A DNA stretch of 54,970 bases. It comes from UBA2897 sp036733925 (GTDB lineage Bacteria > Bacillota > Negativicutes > Selenomonadales > Selenomonadaceae). Shown one piece after another: positions 52,498-54,970 of the stretch. The notes below the pieces were generated by a model that saw nothing but the letters and a program-made list of their open reading frames with translations, made no database searches and was not told where the DNA came from. The position numbers and the translations under genes were made by a program. Location: contig DAIMZO010000012.1 in the NCBI GenBank assembly GCA_036733925.1, forward strand, positions 1 to 54,970, written 5' to 3'. Every line of letters starts with the position of its first letter. The stretch's first letter is position 1.

Positions 52498-52537
52498 TTG
52501 ACAAGTGATATTGAGATGGGTTATCATAATCATTGTA
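52498..52537 (+). promoter_or_regulatory. feo promoter with Fur-like box
   Basis: -35 TTGACA (52498-52503) and -10 TATCAT (52522-52527, spacer 18) are present. Overlapping the -10, CATAATCATTGTA (52525-52537) matches 10 of 13 bases of the Fur core GATAATCATTATC. Iron-loaded Fur bound here would block transcription, as expected for ferrous iron uptake genes. Confidence 0.65.
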
Positions 52538-52577
52538 ATCAAGATTGAATTTCAATTGTAATTGGGAGGCGTTTTTC

Positions 52578-52802
52578 TTGACACTGAAAGAAGGAAAGCC
52601 TGGCATGATGCTGAAGGTGCAGTCCATCGGGGACTCGGCCCTCAAGCAGCGTCTAATGACGATGGGCGTTATCCCCGGCACGACGATCAAGATTCTGCAT
52701 TCAGCACCGCTCGGAGATCCGATTGCCATCAGCCTTCGTTCCTACAACCTGGCAATGCGCCGCGCGGACGCGGAGCGGATTCAGGTTCAGCAGGTGCAGT
52801 GA
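52578..52802 (+). CDS. feoA: Ferrous iron transport protein FeoA
   Basis: A 74-residue SH3-like protein that works with FeoB. MMLKVQSIGDSALKQRLMTM, then GVIPGTTIKILHSAPLGDP and AISLRSYNLAMRRADAERI match the family. The start is TTG 52578, with GGGAGG about 8 bases upstream; in-frame codons before it overlap the promoter. feoB starts 57 bases later. Confidence 0.92.
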   Translation: MTLKEGKPGMMLKVQSIGDSALKQRLMTMGVIPGTTIKILHSAPLGDPIAISLRSYNLAMRRADAERIQVQQVQ

Positions 52803-52859
52803 GCCGCATAGCGGGATACGGAGCAGGAGCGGAAGAAAAAGGAGAAGTGAGTATTCGAA

Positions 52860-54758
52860 ATGTCAACTTTAGCGGTAGCCTTGACAGGAAATCCGAATAC
52901 CGGTAAGTCTACCATCTTCAATGAACTTACCGGCGCACGTCAGAAAATCGGCAACTGGCCGGGCGTCACGGTCGATAAGAAAGTCGGCTATGTGCGCCAC
53001 GGCGACCATGCGATGTCCATCGTCGATCTCCCGGGCACGTACAGCGTCAACGCGCGCAGCCCGGAGGAGAAGATCGTCATCGATTACCTCATGAACAACA
53101 AGCTCGACCTCGTCATGGACGTCGTCGACAGCTCGAACATCGAGCGCAACCTGTTCCTGACAATCCAATTGCTCGAGGCGGGCATCCCGCTGCTGATTGA
53201 CCTCAACATGGCCGACGAGGCGGAGAAGCGCGGCGTCCACATCGACATCAAGAAGCTCGAGGAAGCCATCGGCATGCCAGTCGTCACGACGGTCGGCCGC
53301 AGCCACAAGAGCACGGCAAAACTGCTCGACGTCTTCACAGACACGGTCATGTCGAACTATCATGTGACGCCGATGGTCCAGACGCATATCGACAAGGTCG
53401 AGGAAATCCGCGCCAGCCACAAGAGCGCGAGCGAGAAGGAAGAGGAAATCTCGGAAGCACGCTACGCACTGATCGATAAGATTATGGCGCAGGCCGTCAC
53501 AATCAAGGAAGTCGATTCGACGATGTCCGACCGGCTCGACAGCTTCCTCGCGAACGGCGCGCTCGCACTGCCGATTTTCCTCGTCATCTTGTACCTCGTC
53601 TTCATGATCACGTTCGAGTGGATCGGCGCGCCGCTGCAGGATTGGTTCGACGGACTCATCAACGATGATTTCGCCAGCTGGGCAGCGGATGCGCTCGCAG
53701 ATGCCGGTGTCGCGGACTGGATGCAGTCGCTGATTTGCGACGGTATCATCGCCGGTGTCGGCGCGGTTCTGACGTTCGTACCGCTCGTATTCACGATGTT
53801 CTTCCTGCTGTCGTTCCTCGACGGCACGGGCTATATGGCGCGCATCGCGTTCATCATGGATCCGATCATGCGCCGCTGCGGCCTGACCGGCAAGGGCATC
53901 ATGCCGCTGATGATGGGCTTCGGCTGCGGTGTCCCGGCCATCATGGGCGCGCGTGCGCTCGACTCGGAGAAAGACCGCATGGTCTCCATCCTCGTCACGC
54001 CGTTCCTGACCTGCTCGGCAAAACTGCCGGTCATGGCCCTGTTCGCGGCGATGTTCTTCCCGGATAACGCGGCGAACGTCGTCTTCGCGATGTATATCCT
54101 CGGCGTCGTCATGGCCATCATCGCGGCGAAGGTGCTCGGATCGTCGCTCTTCAAGAGCGAGGGCTCGACGTTCCTGCTCGAGTTGCCGCCGTACCGCATC
54201 CCGGATATGAAGACGGTTCTGCTCGAAACCTGGGATAAAGGCAAGGGCTACCTCGTGAAAGCCGGTACCATTATCTTCGCGATGTCCGTGCTGATCTGGT
54301 TCCTCTCGAGCTACAATTTCGCGGGTCCGACGGATGAGATGAACGATTCGTTCCTCGCAACGCTCGGTTCCTGGATTTCGAACCTGTTCGTGTTTCAGGG
54401 CTTCAGCACCTGGGAAGCCGGCGCGGCCGTGCTCTCCGGCATCATGGCGAAGGAGACGGTCATCTCGACCATCGGTATCCTCTATGGTGCGGATGATGTC
54501 TCGACCGAGGCCGAGGATGCGGTGGATACCGCTTCCCAGCTCATGGGCACGTCGATGGGTGCGGCGTTCTCGACGATGTCGGCCCTCGCGTTCATGGTGT
54601 TCTCACAGCTCTACACGCCTTGCGTGACGGCGCTCGGCACCATCAAGAAAGAAACGGGCAGCTGGAAATGGATGGGCTTCTCAGCGGGCTATCAGTTCGT
54701 CATCGCCTGGATTATTTCGCTGATCGTATATCAGGTTGGTACGATGCTGGGCTTCTGA
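52860..54758 (+). CDS. feoB: Ferrous iron transporter FeoB
   Basis: A 632-residue membrane protein with an N-terminal G domain. G1 is GNPNTGKST (10-18), G3 is DLPG (56-59), and G4 is NMAD in LIDLNMADEAEKRG. The membrane part (about 230-632) has the two Gate motifs including GFGCGVPAIMGARAL and FLTCSAKLPVMALF, with the conserved cysteines. It imports Fe(II) across the inner membrane. It is shorter than E. coli FeoB but normal for Firmicutes. The ribosome binding site (AGGAGAAG) is somewhat far from the ATG. Confidence 0.96.
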   Translation: MSTLAVALTGNPNTGKSTIFNELTGARQKIGNWPGVTVDKKVGYVRHGDHAMSIVDLPGTYSVNARSPEEKIVIDYLMNNKLDLVMDVVDSSNIERNLFLTIQLLEAGIPLLIDLNMADEAEKRGVHIDIKKLEEAIGMPVVTTVGRSHKSTAKLLDVFTDTVMSNYHVTPMVQTHIDKVEEIRASHKSASEKEEEISEARYALIDKIMAQAVTIKEVDSTMSDRLDSFLANGALALPIFLVILYLVFMITFEWIGAPLQDWFDGLINDDFASWAADALADAGVADWMQSLICDGIIAGVGAVLTFVPLVFTMFFLLSFLDGTGYMARIAFIMDPIMRRCGLTGKGIMPLMMGFGCGVPAIMGARALDSEKDRMVSILVTPFLTCSAKLPVMALFAAMFFPDNAANVVFAMYILGVVMAIIAAKVLGSSLFKSEGSTFLLELPPYRIPDMKTVLLETWDKGKGYLVKAGTIIFAMSVLIWFLSSYNFAGPTDEMNDSFLATLGSWISNLFVFQGFSTWEAGAAVLSGIMAKETVISTIGILYGADDVSTEAEDAVDTASQLMGTSMGAAFSTMSALAFMVFSQLYTPCVTALGTIKKETGSWKWMGFSAGYQFVIAWIISLIVYQVGTMLGF

Positions 54759-54793
54759 TTGCCCGGCAGGTATAGAACCTAGGAGGATTGGTT

Positions 54794-54958
54794 ATGGCTA
54801 CGGTCATTTGTTTAGCGGTTGTTGCTGTTGCTTTGTTCTTCGCTTTGCGCCATGTCTATCGGAATACGAAAAATATGCGTTCCGACTGCTATGGGTGCCC
54901 GGGCTGCAGCGCATGCGCGCACGGTGGCTCCTGCCATCCGCCTGTCCGGAAGAATTGA
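54794..54958 (+). CDS. FeoB-associated Cys-rich membrane protein
   Basis: A 54-residue protein. The N-terminal segment ATVICLAVVAVALFFALRH is one membrane helix. The cytosolic tail then holds closely spaced cysteines (SDCYGCPGCSACAHGGSCH, five Cys). This matches the small FeoB-associated proteins found after feoB in Firmicutes, thought to help Feo assembly or handle iron. An AGGAGG site lies 8 bases upstream and feoB ends 35 bases before. Function inferred from family and position. Confidence 0.85.
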   Translation: MATVICLAVVAVALFFALRHVYRNTKNMRSDCYGCPGCSACAHGGSCHPPVRKN

Positions 54959-54970
54959 AGAGACCAACCG

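Overview
The window looks like chromosome of a diderm (outer-membrane) Firmicute of the Negativicutes, most likely a Selenomonadaceae member of the Selenomonas/Mitsuokella kind. This is inferred from gene content, not from a database search. The GC content is high. A secreted OstA/LptA-like LPS-transport protein and an SLH-domain beta-barrel porin point to an outer membrane. Gene order (dnaG-rpoD-trmK-nif3), RNase J, SMC, a T-box leader and cellobiose-type PTS genes are Firmicute traits. Start codons are mixed ATG, GTG and TTG, and most genes have strong AGGAGG-type ribosome binding sites.

Layout. 1-366: the 3' end of a 5S rRNA gene (tail of an rRNA operon), then tRNA-His, tRNA-Trp, tRNA-Ser and a terminator. 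0.4-11 kb: lptA-like gene on the minus strand, then dgt, dnaG, rpoD, tRNA-Asn, trmK, nif3, a YitT-family gene and leuS. 10.9-22.1 kb: gene remnants and repeats, uvrB, manA, tRNA-Pro, a reverse rubrerythrin, tsaE-tsaB-rimI, and a 1,559-residue EAL/PAS/GGDEF cyclic-di-GMP protein. 22.1-24.3 kb: a degenerate IS30 remnant and the SLH porin. 24.6-34.3 kb: a locus for beta-mannan or beta-manno-oligosaccharide use (PTS IIB, IIC, IIA, a GH1 6-phospho-beta-glycosidase, two secreted GH26 mannanases, a small secreted beta-sandwich protein and two paralogous GntR/UTRA regulators), broken by a 111-base assembly gap. 34.4-43.1 kb: uvrA, an ACT-domain/DUF711 pair, nth, an N-acetyltransferase, a tyrosine-type T-box controlling DAHP synthase and prephenate dehydrogenase, and a UPF0158 gene. 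43.1-46.6 kb: a membrane protein fusing a PTS IIC-like module to an EAL domain, divergent from a LysR regulator. 46.6-54.97 kb: smc, RNase J, a 3' fragment of an AGCS symporter next to a repeat, and feoA-feoB with a small Cys-rich membrane protein.

How it fits together. Secreted GH26 enzymes would cut mannan outside the inner membrane, the SLH porin may admit oligosaccharides, the PTS would import and phosphorylate disaccharides, GH1 would split them, and manA elsewhere in the window would isomerise mannose-6-phosphate. Two c-di-GMP proteins bracket this region. One carries a IIC-like module whose conserved histidine is replaced by asparagine, which suggests a sugar sensor rather than a transporter. 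This fusion is the most unusual item in the window. No CRISPR array, prophage or intact transposon was seen.
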